Assembly (NCBI RefSeq): GCF_026932795.1
Contig: NZ_JADPVH010000043.1
Coordinates: 1-34,831, forward strand
DNA: 34,831 bases
Origin: Paenarthrobacter sp. Z7-10
GTDB lineage: Bacteria > Actinomycetota > Actinomycetes > Actinomycetales > Micrococcaceae
Direction: 5' to 3'
Shown here: positions 8,885 to 17,387 of the stretch, one piece after another
Numbering within the stretch: the first letter of the stretch is position 1
Layout: the number at the start of each line of letters is the position of its first letter
Translations under genes and position numbers: made by a program
Notes under the pieces: generated by a model
What the model was told of the DNA's origin: nothing
Seen by the model: the letters and a program-made list of their open reading frames with translations, nothing else
Databases searched by the model: none

Positions 8885-10021
8885 TCAGGCTCCCTTTTCC
8901 GGATCTACTCCCGGCCCAGTCGCGCCAGTTGAACCAGTCGAACCAGTCGAACCAGTCGCACCGGACGCACCGGACGCACCGGACGCACCGGACGCCGAAG
9001 GGTGCGCGGGGGATGGGTCCGCGATGGCGGCTTTTGGCGCATTGGACACGCCCGACGCCATCGGACTTCCGGCACCCGCTGCAGTCATCTCCACGGAACC
9101 GGCGCCGGCACCGGCGGCGAACGGTTCGTCCGGAGTCGTCGTGCCCAGCATGCTGCCGATGCCCTTGAGCGCTTCACCCACCTCGCTGGGGATGATCCAC
9201 AGCTTGTTGGCGGAGCCGGTGGCAATTTTTGGCAGCGTCTGAAGATACTGATACGCCAGCAGCTTCGGTGTCGGGTTGCCCTTATGAATGGCGTCGAAGA
9301 CCTTCTGGATGGCCTGTGACTCGCCGTCGGCCCGCAGGATGGCCGCCTTGGCGTCACCCTCGGCCTTCAGGATGGCGGACTGACGCTCGCCCTCGGCGGT
9401 GAGGATGGCGGACTGCTTGGTTCCTTCGGCGGTGAGGATGGCCGCACGCCGGTCCCGCTCGGCCCGCATCTGCTTCTCCATGGAGTCCTGGATGGACAGC
9501 GGCGGATCGATGGCCTTGAGTTCAACCCGGCTGACGCGGATGCCCCAGCGCCCGGTCGCCTCATCGAGGACGCCGCGCAGCTGGCCATTGATCTGGTCCC
9601 GTGAGGTCAGCGCCTCCTCCAAATTCAGGCCACCGACAACGTTACGCAGCGTCGTCGTCGTCAGCTGCTCAACGGCCTGGATGTAATTGGCAATCTCGTA
9701 GGTCGCTGCCCGCGGATCGGTGACCTGGAAATAGACCACCGTGTCGATCGAAACCACGAGGTTATCCTCGGTAATGACCGGCTGCGGAGGGAAGGAGACG
9801 ACTTGCTCGCGCAGGTCAAGCAGCGGCAGCAGTCTGTCCACGAAGGGAATCAGGATGGTCAGCCCAGGGTTCAGCGTCCGCTGGTACTTTCCCAGGCGTT
9901 CGACGACTCCGGCGCGGGCCTGCGGAATGATTCGAACGGCACGGATCAGGACGATCACCACAAAGATGATCAGGACCAGCAGCACGATGGTCAGAGCCGC
10001 GGTCCCTGCGTTGTTAGGCAT
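8885..10021 (-). CDS. SPFH/stomatin-like membrane-anchored protein with a collagen-like tail
   Basis: A 378-residue band-7 protein of the QmcA/stomatin group, which forms oligomeric scaffolds at membranes. An N-terminal transmembrane helix (about residues 8-28) precedes the SPFH domain (VRIIPQARAGVVERLGKYQ onward, about 30-190). An alanine/glutamate coiled coil follows, with ILTAEGxxQSAIL-type repeats (about 195-245). The last 40 or so residues are a run of Gly-X-Y-like triplets (ASG, ATG, STG), encoded by 9-bp DNA repeats at about 8917-8994; this is unusual for the family. GAGGGG lies a few bases before the ATG. An NfeD-like gene is immediately upstream, the standard partner of SPFH proteins. 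Confidence 0.9.
   Translation of the reverse strand: MPNNAGTAALTIVLLVLIIFVVIVLIRAVRIIPQARAGVVERLGKYQRTLNPGLTILIPFVDRLLPLLDLREQVVSFPPQPVITEDNLVVSIDTVVYFQVTDPRAATYEIANYIQAVEQLTTTTLRNVVGGLNLEEALTSRDQINGQLRGVLDEATGRWGIRVSRVELKAIDPPLSIQDSMEKQMRAERDRRAAILTAEGTKQSAILTAEGERQSAILKAEGDAKAAILRADGESQAIQKVFDAIHKGNPTPKLLAYQYLQTLPKIATGSANKLWIIPSEVGEALKGIGSMLGTTTPDEPFAAGAGAGSVEMTAAGAGSPMASGVSNAPKAAIADPSPAHPSASGASGASGASGATGSTGSTGSTGATGPGVDPEKGA
8917..8994. repeat. 9-bp tandem repeats coding for the Gly-Ala/Ser tail of the SPFH protein
   Basis: On the coding (minus) strand GCGTCCGGT occurs four times in a row. It is followed by GCGACTGGT, three copies of the type TCGACTGGT (one with an A), and GCGACTGGG. Each unit encodes a triplet ending in glycine. 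Copy number is likely to vary between strains through slippage. Confidence 0.85.
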
Positions 10022-10129
10022 GTTTCCCCTCTTTCGATTACTTCAGAACAAGGCTGGTTTGCGGGCGGGTGCTCCACCGGTAGCGGCCGCGGGAGCAGGC
10101 ACCGCAGCGGTTCCGCAGCCCGCCGGCGG

Positions 10130-10618
10130 CTATTGGCCCGCAGCGGCAGGGAAACCCGGCGACTGGACCGGCTTGGACAGGCCCACGATCGCAGTGGCTC
10201 CCTCGATCGCCAGCACCTCCACGGATTGGCCGGTGGGCAGAAGCTCACCGGTGCGGGTGCGGGCGCTCCAGGTGTCACCGCCGATCTTCACCAGCCCCGC
10301 CATTCCGGTCACGGGTTCAACCACGACGGCGCCGCGTCCAATCAGTCTGTCCACGTTGGTGCGCTGCTCAGGGGGACCGTTATGCAGATGGTTCAACGCG
10401 ATGGGACGCACGAAAACGATCATGGCCAGGGCAATGACACAGAAGATCACGATCTGCAGCCACAGCGGTGCACCCACGAAGAAGGAAGCCATCGCAATCA
10501 GCGCACCGGCGGACATCATGATGAAGAACAGATCCAGGGTCAACATCTCGATGACCGCGAGGACGAGGAAGACGAGCAGCCACAGTGCCCACCCGTTCTG
10601 AACCACCCATGTCAACAT
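10130..10618 (-). CDS. NfeD-like membrane protein with OB-fold domain
   Basis: A 162-residue short NfeD protein. Three hydrophobic segments (about residues 8-30, 32-52 and 54-74) are followed by a C-terminal OB-fold (about 88-150) with the typical LIGRGAVVVEPVTGMAGLVKIGGDTWSA pattern split by GELLPTGQSVEV. NfeD proteins pair with SPFH proteins, and this gene directly precedes one on the same strand with 108 bases between, in which I see no gene. AAGGGGG lies before the ATG. The role is likely membrane-domain quality control or stress adaptation, inferred from the family only. Confidence 0.88.
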   Translation of the reverse strand: MLTWVVQNGWALWLLVFLVLAVIEMLTLDLFFIMMSAGALIAMASFFVGAPLWLQIVIFCVIALAMIVFVRPIALNHLHNGPPEQRTNVDRLIGRGAVVVEPVTGMAGLVKIGGDTWSARTRTGELLPTGQSVEVLAIEGATAIVGLSKPVQSPGFPAAAGQ

Positions 10619-10745
10619 TGCAGCCCCCTTGCCGTTCCAGCGTAGATTGAGCCTACTCCCTCCATTCTCCCCGTGGAGCGGATCGGGCGCGACGGTATCC
10701 GGATCGAATCAGGTCACGGTTTGGCCACGTGCGCAGTCCGGCCGC

Positions 10746-12155
10746 TTAGATCACAGCCTGCAGCGGCACCCGCAGCGGAACGCCCCCTACCCGGTCGGCG
10801 GCAGAGCGCAGAATATCGACGCCGGCGCTCAGCTCGTCGTTGCCATAGCTGAAGGGCAGGCGGAGGAATCGCTCGAACGCGCCGTCCAGGCCAAACCGCG
10901 GTCCCGGAACGATGGCCAGGCCCTCGGCCCTTGCCGCCAGCGCCAGCGCAGAGGTGGAAAGCGTTCGGGTGTTGATCCAGAATGTCATGCCGCCGTTGGG
11001 CAGATCCACGCTCCAGTCCGGGAATCGGGTGCGCAGTAGAGCGGCAAGATGATCTCGTCCGCGGCGGAGGTCGCGGGTTCTGTTGGTGGTCAGCAGGTCC
11101 GGTTCACGCAGCAGCAGCGTTGCCACCAGCTGCTCGAAGAGTGGAGTGCCCAGGTCGAGCGCCGGTCGGCCACGCAGGACCCTCGCCAGCAACTCCCGGG
11201 ATCCGCGGATCCACCCGATCCGCAGGCCACCCCACACCAGTTTTCCGAGTGATCCGAGTGTCACCACGGAGGAGGAGTAGGACGCCAGGGCGGGCAGCGG
11301 GCCGCGGTCGATGTCCAGGCCGGCCGTGGTCTCATCCGCCACCAGGATGGTGCCCTCCCGCTGGGCCAGTCGGGCCAGCCGAGCGCGCTCGTCCTCGGTC
11401 ATGCTCAGGCCGGTGGGATTATGGAAGTCCGGCATCAGGAACGCCAGGCTGGGCGCAGCCCGGCGGATCAGCAGCTGGGCTTCGGCGAGGTTCCACCCCT
11501 CTTCCGCGGTGACCGGCAGGGCAAGCATTCGGGCTCCCGCGGCGGCGAAGGTATCCAGGGCATGCGGATAGGTGGGTTGCTCCACCAGGATCCGTTCGCC
11601 GGGGGAGTACAGCGTTTGAGTCAGCAGGCTGAGGGCATGCTGCGCGCCGATGGTGACCATGATCTGGTCGGGGGAGGTGGACAGCCCCGAGTCGCTGTAG
11701 TTCTGTGCGATGACCTCACGCAGCTCCGGCAGTCCCACCATGTCGAAGCCGTGGTTCCCCAAATAGCCGGGCATCAGCTCCGCGGCCTGCCGGTACACAG
11801 CGCCGAGGCCGGGATACGCGGGGCAGGTTGCCTTGGTAAAGTCCAGGGCCGCATCCGAGGCCGCCGCGGAGCTGCCACGGCGCCCGCCCGGCAGGACGAC
11901 GGTGCTGCCGGAACCGCGGACACTGTTCAAATATCCGTTCTCGCGCAACTGGGAGTACGCAGCGGCAATGGTGGTCCGGCTGACGCCTAAGGCCTGGCTG
12001 AGCTCACGCTCGGCCGGAAGCCGTGCGCCACTGCCCAGCCGACCGTCGAGAAGCAGCACCCGGATGCGGTTGGCCAGATCCAGATAGGCCGGCGCTCCGG
12101 CGCGCCACTCACCCAAATCCCGAGCCAGCTTCCGTGCGGTAATCAATGGCGTCAT
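10746..12155 (-). CDS. MocR-type transcriptional regulator (GntR winged helix fused to an aminotransferase fold)
   Basis: A 469-residue regulator. The N-terminal winged helix-turn-helix (about residues 20-90, with LPAERELSQALGVSRTTI) is of the GntR family. The remaining 370 or so residues form a fold-type I PLP aminotransferase domain used as a sensor. The PLP lysine is probably the K in SLGKLVWGG, and the phosphate-site Asp and Tyr neighbourhood (LVADETTAGLD) is present. It is divergent from a YczE-like membrane protein with a short shared control region. A MocR subgroup (YczR) is known to be linked to such genes, so this is probably its regulator and likely autoregulated. The effector is unknown. 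Confidence 0.88.
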   Translation of the reverse strand: MTPLITARKLARDLGEWRAGAPAYLDLANRIRVLLLDGRLGSGARLPAERELSQALGVSRTTIAAAYSQLRENGYLNSVRGSGSTVVLPGGRRGSSAAASDAALDFTKATCPAYPGLGAVYRQAAELMPGYLGNHGFDMVGLPELREVIAQNYSDSGLSTSPDQIMVTIGAQHALSLLTQTLYSPGERILVEQPTYPHALDTFAAAGARMLALPVTAEEGWNLAEAQLLIRRAAPSLAFLMPDFHNPTGLSMTEDERARLARLAQREGTILVADETTAGLDIDRGPLPALASYSSSVVTLGSLGKLVWGGLRIGWIRGSRELLARVLRGRPALDLGTPLFEQLVATLLLREPDLLTTNRTRDLRRGRDHLAALLRTRFPDWSVDLPNGGMTFWINTRTLSTSALALAARAEGLAIVPGPRFGLDGAFERFLRLPFSYGNDELSAGVDILRSAADRVGGVPLRVPLQAVI

Positions 12156-12158
12156 GAG

Positions 12159-12185
12159 GCCACTTTATCCTAAGTGGCACTTCTT
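12159..12185. promoter_or_regulatory. Candidate operator of the MocR regulator in the divergent gap
   Basis: GCCACTT (12159-12165) and AAGTGGC (12172-12178) are perfect 7-bp arms around a 6-base spacer. CACTT follows directly, making a third half-site in AAGTGGCACTT. The cluster touches the regulator's start codon side and overlaps a possible leftward promoter (TTGGCC, 18 bases, TAGGAT read on the minus strand). This placement suits autorepression. Confidence 0.55.
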
Positions 12186-12249
12186 GGTCAGGCCAATTAT
12201 GGAAGGATGGGACCGGTAACCACATCTCTAATTGAGGAAACGACAACCG

Positions 12250-12933
12250 GTGAAGACCCTGCTGACCACCCGAAATCTGCCTGCCCGGGTGATTCGGCTC
12301 CTTCTCGGCCTTGCCGCGTACGGCATCGCCATCGCACTGATGATCCGCGGAAACATTGGGGCGTCCCCCTGGGATGTCTTTGGCCAGGGGTTATCGCGGA
12401 GCGTGGGACTCAGTTTTGGCTTGTGCACCATCATCATCAGCGGCGCCGTGCTGCTGCTCTGGATTCCCTTGCGGCAGTGGCCAGGCTTCGGAACCTTGAC
12501 CAACGCCGTCCTGGTCGGCATCTTCGCGGACATGGGACTGACGCTGATACCGCAGGCGTCCAATTTGGCCCTGCAGGCGTCCCTCTTTGTCGCTGGACTG
12601 GTGCTGCTTGCCTTTGCCACGGCGCTCTACATCGGGGCGGGGTTGGGCCCCGGACCACGTGACGGACTGATGACGGGACTGGTCCGGGTGACCGGGTGGC
12701 CGGTCTGGACCATCCGGACGGGCCTGGAACTGAGCGTGGTGGTTATCGGCTACTTACTCGGCGGCGTGGTCGGAATCGGCACTGTCGCCTTCGCGGCCGC
12801 CGTCGGGCCATTGACGCAACTGACGCTGAAATGGCTGTACGTTGATCTGCACGGTCGCACCCCCGGCGGCAAGGCGGTCCCGAAAGATGCCGCTATTGCC
12901 GATGAGCCGCTGGGAGCGCGGAAAACGCGCTGA
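12250..12933 (+). CDS. YczE/YitT-like integral membrane protein
   Basis: A 227-residue membrane protein of the YczE/YyaS group, with five or six hydrophobic segments. The family-typical GNIGASPWDVFGQG near residue 32 and the repeated internal motif GLGPGPRDGLMTG near residue 132 indicate an internal duplication. I prefer the GTG at 12250, with GAGGAAA (12234-12240) nine bases upstream, over the in-frame TTG at 12232. The function of the family is not established. Its divergent MocR neighbour suggests vitamin B6- or amino-acid-responsive expression. The 3' end overlaps the convergent methyltransferase gene by 41 bases. Confidence 0.8.
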   Translation: MKTLLTTRNLPARVIRLLLGLAAYGIAIALMIRGNIGASPWDVFGQGLSRSVGLSFGLCTIIISGAVLLLWIPLRQWPGFGTLTNAVLVGIFADMGLTLIPQASNLALQASLFVAGLVLLAFATALYIGAGLGPGPRDGLMTGLVRVTGWPVWTIRTGLELSVVVIGYLLGGVVGIGTVAFAAAVGPLTQLTLKWLYVDLHGRTPGGKAVPKDAAIADEPLGARKTR

Positions 12934-13801
12934 TTCGGAACTTTGCAGCCACCGTTGTCTGTTCCGGAAGGAAGGCCACCCGGGCCCGAAGCACCTCCGG
13001 ATCCAGATGATGTCCCGCCGGTCCCATCATTGCGGCCCTGGCCACGTCCTCCCGGCCGAGCAGCAGGTAGTACTCCACATTCTGGTGGCTGACGGGGGTA
13101 AAGAACTCCGCCAATGATGACTCCAGCGCTTCCTGTTTGTCCGGCTGGACTCCCAGCAGTCCGGCTTCGTCCGCGATTTCGGCCAGGTGACCCGGCAGTG
13201 GAGTGACCACCAGCAGCACTGAGTTGGGGCCGAGGACGCGGGCGAACTCTGCGGCATTGCGGGGGGCGAAGATGACGACGACGGCGCGGACAGCGTTGGC
13301 CGCGATGGGAAGCGGCCGCCAGACGTCCCACACCAGGTTTACGGTCTCCGGATTGGCTCTCGCCGCCCGCCGGAGAGCGAACTTGGAGATGTCCAAACCG
13401 ATCGAGGTCACGTCCGCAGCACGTTGAATCGCCGAGAGGTAGTAGCCGGTGCCCGTTCCCGCGTCGAGCACGAGGTCACCGGCGGAGACCTTGCTGGCCA
13501 CCAGCGTTGCTAACGCATCGGCCAACGGCCGGTAGGCACCAGTCGATAAAAACTCCTCGCGCGCAGCGACCATCCCGGCGGTGTCCGGTAGGAAGGATGT
13601 GCCGGCGCCGGTAAGGAAGTTGACGTAGCCCTGCTTGGCGACGTCGAAGGTGTGCCCGGAGGCACAAACCAGGGCCGGGCTGCCGGCTGCGGTGCCTGCG
13701 GACGCCGGGGAGTGCTCCGGGCCCTGAGTCCTGAACGATTCTGCACAGAACGATTCTGCACAGACGGGACACAACAGGGCCGCAATCGCAGAAGGATACA
13801 T
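12893..13801 (-). CDS. RlmA-type 23S rRNA (guanine-N1) methyltransferase family protein
   Basis: A 302-residue SAM-dependent methyltransferase. The N-terminus has a zinc-ribbon pattern, CPVC then CASGH, leading into FDVAKQGYVNFL, a hallmark of the RlmA/TlrB family that methylates G745 or G748 of 23S rRNA. The SAM site is VLDAGTGTGYYL (about residues 111-122), followed by GLDISKFALRRAA. The C-terminal helical region is complete. Unusually, about 28 residues separate the two cysteine pairs, including a doubled AESF encoded by a 15-bp tandem duplication. Macrolide tolerance is possible if it acts on G748, but base specificity cannot be read from sequence. The ribosome binding site is weak. Confidence 0.82.
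   Translation of the reverse strand: MYPSAIAALLCPVCAESFCAESFRTQGPEHSPASAGTAAGSPALVCASGHTFDVAKQGYVNFLTGAGTSFLPDTAGMVAAREEFLSTGAYRPLADALATLVASKVSAGDLVLDAGTGTGYYLSAIQRAADVTSIGLDISKFALRRAARANPETVNLVWDVWRPLPIAANAVRAVVVIFAPRNAAEFARVLGPNSVLLVVTPLPGHLAEIADEAGLLGVQPDKQEALESSLAEFFTPVSHQNVEYYLLLGREDVARAAMMGPAGHHLDPEVLRARVAFLPEQTTVAAKFRISAFSALPAAHRQ
13733..13762. repeat. 15-bp tandem duplication within the RlmA-type gene
   Basis: GAACGATTCTGCACA occurs twice in direct succession (13733-13747 and 13748-13762). It is in phase with the gene and adds five residues (AESFC) between the zinc-ribbon cysteine pairs. Confidence 0.9.
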
Positions 13802-13906
13802 ATGGACAGCCTAAATGCATCCCGCACTGGTGGCAGACAGGGCACCGGCGGGGAGACTTGGGCTGCCGCATCGGGTGCAACGGGGACATCGGGCCCCGGG
13901 CGCACT

Positions 13907-13960
13907 GCGACAGGGCGGCGCCCCCAGCGACAGGGCAGCGCCCCCAGCGACAGGGCAGCG
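13907..13960. repeat. 20-bp tandem repeat in the gap upstream of the S9 peptidase gene
   Basis: GCGACAGGGCGGCGCCCCCA (13907-13926) is repeated with one change at 13927-13946, and the first 14 bases of a third copy follow. It lies in the 251-base gap between two divergent genes, about 95 bases upstream of the peptidase start. No gene is seen in the gap. Confidence 0.85.
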
Positions 13961-14052
13961 GCCCAGCGCATCAGCCCAGGCCTGCGCGTCGATCCGGGGG
14001 ACCGGTTCCGCAAGATTTTCGCTCCAGCGAGAGTGAGACTAGGCTCACAGTT

Positions 14053-16113
14053 GTGAAAATTGAACACTTGCCCCTGCTGAAGTCCGTGTCCGCGCCAACC
14101 GTGCATCCCGATGGTCTCCGAGCCGTGGTCTCCGTCACCCGCGCAGATTTCGACGGCGACGCCTACGTGGGTCAGCTTTGGAACATTCCATTGGCCGGGG
14201 AAGGGCAGCAGACTATGCCGGCGCGCCGGATCACCCGCGGTTTCCACGACTCCGCACCGCTGTTCTCGCCCAACGGTTCAGTCCTGGCGTTTCTTCGGTC
14301 AGAGCCGGGCAAACCGGCGCAGCTGTGCATAGTCGATGCTGACGGCGGCGAGCCACTGACGATCACCGACCGCAAGCTGGGCGTGGGGAGTTTCGACTGG
14401 TCCCCGGATTCGCACCGGATTGTCTTCAGCGCGCGGGTGCCGGAGGAGGGCCGCTACGGCACGCTGGAGGGAGTGTCCGCTGGTGCGGAGGATCCCCGGC
14501 ACATCACCGGCCTCAAGTTTCGGATGAACGGGCTGGGCTACACCGCCGACAAGCGGGCCCAGCTCTTCCTGCTGGACGTGCCGGCGGTGGACGCGGAACC
14601 TGCGGTTTCGCCCGTGGGCCGCGCCAGGAAGCTCCCGGAGGGAACGGCCAAGGACGCGGACTTCCCGATCGTTCCGCAGGCCCGGCAGCTAACCTCCGCC
14701 GATGCTGACCACTCGGCGCCACGTTTCACCAGGGACGGGACCCGGATTCTCTTCTCGGCCGAGCTGCACCCAGGAGCGGACAGGGACCTGGTCAGCGACG
14801 TCTAGTCGATCGGCACCGACGGAGGAAACCTGACGAAGCTGTCCAATCTCACGGGACCGGTGCTCAGTGCCGGCGCGCCTTTGGACTCCGCGGACGGCAA
14901 ATGGCTGTTCTACCTGGCGGGTGAGCTTGGGACTAACCGGCAGGACTTCGTGGCCGTGCACTACGGCGTCTACGTTGCCCCAATGGAGGACCCATTGGCC
15001 GCTCGCCGCCTCACGGACGAGCGCACCATGGACCTCAGAGAAACGGGCGATCGGCTGGAAAGAATTGGCGACGACGGCGTCCTGGCCTTGGACCGGACGC
15101 GTGGGGCCATGAACCTGGTGCGGATTTCTGCCTCCGGGCATGTTGAGGTGCTGGTGGATGGACCCCGGCTGGTGACAGGGGCTGGGGCCGCGGGTGAGAC
15201 CGTCGTGGTTTCCTGCACGGACGCCTCCAGCGCCGGTGATGTGGCCGTACTGGCCGGCGGCGCGCTGCGGACGCTGACCGATTTCTCCGCAGATTTCCGC
15301 GCGGCCGCTGGGGTGATCAGCGCCCGCGAGGTCACGCACACAGCTCCGGACGGTTATCCCGTCCACGGCTGGGTGCTGCTGCCGGAAGGAGACGGCCCCC
15401 ATCCTGTGCTGCTGAATATCCACGGCGGCCCCTTCGCGCAGTACGGGTGGGGGCTGTTTGATGAGGCGCAGGTTTATGCCGAGGCCGGCTATGCCGTGCT
15501 GATGTGCAACCCGCGTGGGGCCGCAGGCTACGGTTACGACCATGCGCGTTCAATCAAGGAAGCGATGGGAACGGTTGACCTGGACGACGTGCTGGCGTTC
15601 CTGGACGGGGCGCTGGCCTCCGATCCCAGCCTGGATGCGGGCAAACTGGGCATCATGGGCGGATCCTACGGCGGCTATCTGACCGCCTGGACGATTTCCC
15701 AGGACCACCGTTTCACCGCTGCCATTGTGGAACGCGGCTATTTGGACCCGCCCAGTTTCATCGGCTCCTCGGATATCGGCTGGTTCTTTTCCAATGAATA
15801 CACCGGTACCGAGCCGGAAGCGGTGCGGGCGCAAAATCCGATGGCGCAGGTGGACAAGGTCAGCACGCCCACGCTCGTGATTCATTCCGAAGAGGACCTG
15901 CGCTGCCCGCTGGAGCAGGCACACCGTTATTACACCGCCCTGAAGATGCGCGGGGTGGAAACGGAGTTGCTGGTCTTCCCGGGGGAGAACCACGAACTGT
16001 CCCGCTCGGGGACGCCGCATCACCGCAGGCAGCGCTTCGAGCACATCCTGCGCTGGTGGGCTCAGCATCTTCCCACCGGCAAGAATCCCGCGCCCGCGGG
16101 GGCCGCGGACTAA
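14053..16113 (+). pseudogene. S9-family prolyl oligopeptidase gene interrupted by an amber codon
   Basis: Apart from one TAG (14803-14805, codon 251), the frame reads through 686 codons as an S9C-type acylaminoacyl peptidase or dipeptidyl peptidase. The N-terminal half is a beta-propeller with WD40-like PD40 repeats (SWSPDSHRIVFSAR-type strands). The C-terminal half is an alpha/beta hydrolase with the nucleophile in GGSYGGY (S538), the acid in SEEDLR (D615) and the histidine in GENHELS (H647). All three catalytic residues are intact. Without readthrough only the first 250 residues of the propeller are made; restart at ATG 14860 could give a propeller-deficient hydrolase. The proposed start is GTG 14053. 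A sequencing error is also possible. Confidence 0.82.
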
Positions 16114-16499
16114 TCCTGCCCGTCGGGACAGCAGATGAGTTTCGCTGCTGTCCCGTGGGCATCGTAGTAAAGACCCCCATCCGGGTCTTCGGCGAATGAG
16201 TAAAAAATCTCCCATTTCGCCTCCGGCTTCGGATTCACCAGCTCCAGCAGGGTCGCCATCGAGATGCCGCCCCGTTTGGCGACCCCTGACCAGCCCTGAC
16301 TACAAAAATGCTGGCTGATCTGCTCATGCGGAGCCAGCTCCCGCATTTGGCTCCGATTCAGTTCCACCGGGTTTTCGACCAGGCCGTGGGGTAACCCCGT
16401 ACTGCGCCGGAATTCCGCCAGCCCAGGCTTCGTCCACCAGGTCCCCCGGCTTTTGGACCAGTTCGGTGCGGAAACTCCTTTGGATCCGCCGGGCGGCAC
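16110..16499 (-). CDS. Hypothetical protein downstream of peptide deformylase
   Basis: An unrecognised frame of up to 129 residues on the same strand as def, starting 30 bases after the def stop. Its composition is protein-like (tryptophan pairs, APHEQISQHFCSQGWSGVAKRG, and a C-terminal half with FAEDPDGGLYYDAHG). A GTG at 16499 is the longest start and has GGAGG directly adjacent. AAAGGAG slightly downstream could serve an unidentified inner start. It overlaps the convergent S9 gene end by four bases. No membrane segment or known motif is visible. Confidence 0.5.
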   Translation of the reverse strand: MPPGGSKGVSAPNWSKSRGTWWTKPGLAEFRRSTGLPHGLVENPVELNRSQMRELAPHEQISQHFCSQGWSGVAKRGGISMATLLELVNPKPEAKWEIFYSFAEDPDGGLYYDAHGTAAKLICCPDGQD

Positions 16500-16528
16500 C
16501 CTCCGGCTGTTCCGAGTGGAGTGGGTGG

Positions 16529-17158
16529 CTAAAAACTGAGTCCTTCGCGTGCCAGCCCAATACCCGGTTCCGCCCAGCGCCGGACGTACTCGGCGTCGTC
16601 GGACAGAGACCGGGTCAAAGCTTTGTCAATATAAAGCGTCCCAGCCAGGTGGTCCGTTTCGTGTTGCACAACCCGTGCCGGCCAGCCGGAAAACTCCGAG
16701 CTGGTGCGCACGCCGAGGGCGTCGTCGTAATCCAGCCGGACGCGCAGCGGCCGTTCGACGACGGCCTGCCACCCCGTCATGGACAGGCAACCCTCGTAAA
16801 AAGCTGCCGTATTGCTATCCAGCGGCCGGTATCGAGGATTACTGATGGCCAGGAATTCCAACGGCGTGCGCTGGCGGACAGCGGCCGTTTCAGCCGAGAG
16901 GTCGTAGAGATCCTCCAGCACCGCCAGCTGAAGGGGAATACCGATCTGGGGAGCCGCTAGGCCCACCCCCGGAGCTTCGTGCATCACGCGCCGCATCAAT
17001 GCTGTCAACGCGGCCAACTCCTCGACGGACAGCTGGCCCTCGACCGGCGCGGCCGGCTGCCGGAGCACCGGATGGCCCGCCTGCACTATCGCAGGCATCT
17101 CGTCGGATTCCAGCAGGGCCGCGACCATCTCCTGGACGTGGGCGGGGTACAGACTCAT
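16529..17158 (-). CDS. def: Peptide deformylase
   Basis: A 209-residue metalloenzyme that removes the formyl group from nascent N-terminal methionine in the cytosol. All three family motifs are present: GVGLAAPQIG (residues 64-73), EGCLS with the metal-binding cysteine (122-126), and QHETDH containing HExxH (165-170). The extended N-terminus of about 25 residues and the insertion near residues 86-100 are common in actinobacterial copies. An unknown gene follows on the same strand. Nothing suggests loss of function. Confidence 0.93.
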   Translation of the reverse strand: MSLYPAHVQEMVAALLESDEMPAIVQAGHPVLRQPAAPVEGQLSVEELAALTALMRRVMHEAPGVGLAAPQIGIPLQLAVLEDLYDLSAETAAVRQRTPLEFLAISNPRYRPLDSNTAAFYEGCLSMTGWQAVVERPLRVRLDYDDALGVRTSSEFSGWPARVVQHETDHLAGTLYIDKALTRSLSDDAEYVRRWAEPGIGLAREGLSF

Positions 17159-17189
17159 GTTCCCAGCTTAGTTGAACCGATTCGTGATT

Positions 17190-17365
17190 TTCCGCTGCGG
17201 TGCGGCCCTCTGGATCAGTTGCTTTTCGCCAGCACCAAGGTCCGGTCCGCTGACCGGGTCGTGGCCATTGTCAGGGACAACGCCGTCGGCTCGGTCAGGA
17301 TCAGGACTGAGGAAACTGCCCCTGAACAGCAGGCGGTGTTTGGGAAGGCCATCAGGGCCGCTTAA
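17190..17365 (+). other. Possible small coding remnant between def and the next gene
   Basis: An open frame across the def upstream gap ends in TAA at 17365. Its downstream part reads like protein, with G or C in most third codon positions and a segment DQLLFASTKVRSADRVV. No ATG or GTG with a ribosome binding site was found, and it could equally be leader DNA. I do not recognise it. Confidence 0.2.
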
Positions 17366-17387
17366 ACGGCCGGAGTAGCATTTGACC

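Noticed and set aside
8917-8994. Regular short repeats that might suggest a CRISPR array
   Set aside because: The units are 9 bp, contiguous, without spacers, and encode the tail of the SPFH protein.
13510-14247. 245-codon minus-strand frame across the RlmA-type gene start and the repeat region
   Set aside because: It overlaps the RlmA-type gene in another frame and crosses the tandem repeats; no domain is visible.
14689-15543. 284-codon minus-strand frame
   Set aside because: Antisense to the S9 peptidase hydrolase part, with no protein-like features.
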